Shown here in pieces: positions 63,149 to 64,000 of a DNA stretch of 64,000 bases (positions are counted from its first letter, which is position 1; the number at the start of each line of letters is the position of its first letter). The DNA comes from Pontibacter pudoricolor (GTDB taxonomy: Bacteria > Bacteroidota > Bacteroidia > Cytophagales > Hymenobacteraceae). Location of the stretch: assembly GCF_010092985.1 (NCBI RefSeq), contig NZ_CP048106.1, forward strand, positions 3,162,001 to 3,226,000, read 5' to 3'. A model generated the notes under the pieces. It saw nothing but the letters and a program-made list of their open reading frames with translations, did not search any database and was not told the origin of the DNA. Position numbers and translations under genes: made by a program.

Positions 63149-63631
63149 CTAAAAGTAACGTGAAAGCCAGCTTTGTTGCGCCGGCCGTGGCCATTCAGCC
63201 TGCAGGTCGCCATAGTTAGTAACGAGCGTATCAAAATATAAGGTATCCTTGCTGATAGCTCCGGCTGCTACTTTATTTTTCAGTTCACTTATGCTTACCA
63301 TTTCAATCTCCCCTTCCCTCAAAAAAGCAAGCTGTGTTCTGTCGAAGAAAGAGATATTGAACCGCTGCTCCAGCTCCCGCACAAAATTTACCGACTTATC
63401 TATAGAGCAACCACTGGCTGCTGTGGCACTTTCGTTATTGGCAAGCACTAAAAACTGGTCGTGCAGCAACTCTGCCGATGCCTGTAAGTTTGTACCGTGA
63501 CTGCTCCAGTCTTCTGCGAACTGTTCCAGCAAGGGTTTTATTTCTGCTTGTTCTGCCCCAGTTAAAGGCCTGCTTGCCTGGTAAATCCAGACACGCGCCT
63601 GTGGCGGCAGCTCATCAAACGGAATATACAT
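63149..63631 (-). CDS. Conserved Bacteroidota protein of unknown function
   Basis: 160 residues, soluble, starts MYIPFDELPPQARVWIYQAS. No P-loop or ABC motif is present, although relatives are often labelled ABC transporter ATPase. The middle has a Cys and ELEQRFNISFFDRTQLAF. The function is not known. It lies 35 bases upstream of the PorE-like gene on the same strand. The 85-base gap to the Fe-S gene contains a TTGTTGAATTGTTGATTGTT low-complexity stretch. Confidence 0.7.
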   Translation of the reverse strand: MYIPFDELPPQARVWIYQASRPLTGAEQAEIKPLLEQFAEDWSSHGTNLQASAELLHDQFLVLANNESATAASGCSIDKSVNFVRELEQRFNISFFDRTQLAFLREGEIEMVSISELKNKVAAGAISKDTLYFDTLVTNYGDLQAEWPRPAQQSWLSRYF

Positions 63632-63716
63632 TTTATTAATTGTTGAATTGTTGATTGTTAAATTGTTGAGCGGTCATCAAACTATAACCCATCAACCTTC
63701 TTAACAATGAAGCAAT

Positions 63717-64000
63717 TTATTTAGTAAGTCCTTCGGCTTGTGCGATTAGCTCAGCGATGTCGAACACTTTTACGTTTTGTTCCTGCTCCTTGTTCTTCAC
63801 GCCATCGTTCATCATTACCATGCAAAACGGGCATGCTGTAGCAATTACACCTTCTGCTCCTAAAGTAGCCAGGGCTTCTTCGGTTCTTTCGATGTTGATC
63901 TCTTTACGGCCTGGCTCTGCTTCTTTAAACATCTGGGCACCACCGGCACCGCAGCATAAACCATTCGCGCGGCTACGCTTCATTTCAACCAGGTCAGCAT
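63717..64000 (-). CDS. (Fe-S)-binding protein, CCG domain (N-terminus off the right edge)
   Basis: C-terminal about 94 residues of a cysteine-rich-domain protein of the HdrB/GlpC/LldE type. Visible are the CCG motif GLCCGAGGAQMFKEAEPGRK and ATACPFCMVMMNDG, cysteine ligands for an Fe-S centre. The frame remains open to the window edge (ADLVEMKRSR upstream). Such proteins hand electrons from flavin dehydrogenases to quinone; the partner lies outside. Confidence 0.88.
   Translation of the reverse strand, partial: ADLVEMKRSRANGLCCGAGGAQMFKEAEPGRKEINIERTEEALATLGAEGVIATACPFCMVMMNDGVKNKEQEQNVKVFDIAELIAQAEGLTK

Larger units (their letters stand above)
1..64000. repeat. Highly iterated AACTATA(G) / (C)TATAGTT motif, dispersed
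   Basis: The 7-mer AACTATA (complement TATAGTT), often extended to AACTATAG, recurs throughout. By eye I counted 24 sites in 5678-9370, 10 in 11303-17332 and 7 in the 540 bases 4201-4740. Chance predicts roughly 0.1-0.2 per kb on both strands. Core genes such as hemA and the ABC exporter at 38220 carry about 1.5 per kb. Sites inside genes occur in different reading frames (ACT-ATA-GCT, AAC-TAT-AGC, TAT-AGT), so selection or generation at DNA level is inferred rather than a protein motif. Function unknown; HIP1 of cyanobacteria is the nearest analogy I know. Confidence 0.85.

Noticed and set aside
63149..63631. Calling this gene an ABC transporter ATPase, as relatives are often labelled
   Set aside because: No Walker A, signature or Walker B motif is present in the 160 residues.
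1..64000. CRISPR array or prophage
   Set aside because: No regular spacer-repeat pattern and no integrase, capsid, terminase or Cas gene. The repeated intergenic modules are irregularly spaced.

Overview
The window looks like a chromosomal stretch of a Bacteroidota bacterium, most likely a Cytophagales member of the Hymenobacteraceae (Pontibacter-like; the genus is inference). Evidence: three secreted-protein loci with type IX secretion (T9SS) type A sorting tails, Bacteroidetes promoters of the form TTTG/N19/TAnnTTTG, a long NusB, DUF4293 and DUF4476 proteins, and a histidine kinase with the phylum's AHQLGTPLSS box. I saw no phage, plasmid, transposase or CRISPR array.

Layout. 1-5.6 kb: glutamate dehydrogenase (cut by the left edge), cdsA, a CPBP protease, dusB and a DMT exporter. 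5.7-19 kb: two paralogous giant T9SS surface proteins, split into five reading frames by three single-base deficits, each at a G run. 19.6-30.3 kb: GNAT protein, histidine kinase divergent from hemA, ArsR regulator, anmK followed by a second Glu/Leu/Phe/Val dehydrogenase and an MscS channel, then an AsmA-like protein. 30.5 kb: tRNA-Val with its own promoter and terminator. 31.7-38 kb: housekeeping block nusB, ytxH, isocitrate dehydrogenase, DUF1573, yajC, ybbR, coaE, preceded by leucine dehydrogenase. 38-45.5 kb: two ABC exporter half-transporters whose complementary degenerate motifs suggest one heterodimer, with a TetR regulator and a formylglycine-enzyme-like lipoprotein between them. 45.5-54 kb: T9SS protein, methionine gamma-lyase, truA, thiolase, DUF4293 and DUF4476 proteins. 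54-58.7 kb: a duplicated cassette of lipoproteins with beta-prism-like repeats and small outer-membrane barrels; one lipoprotein gene is out of frame because of a 13-base poly-C tract. 58.9-64 kb: purM, a PorE-like OmpA/PD40 protein, a conserved hypothetical protein and the end of an Fe-S protein.

Two DNA-level features run across the window. A short motif, AACTATA(G)/(C)TATAGTT, is many-fold over-represented in both coding and non-coding DNA. The long gene-free gaps (about 4.1, 30.6, 40.0, 53.0 and 60.1 kb) are mosaics of the same short hairpin-forming repeat modules in different orders.

The strongest candidates for something undescribed are the poly-C-switched lipoprotein/barrel cassette, the iterated octamer, and the G-run frame breaks in the giant surface proteins.
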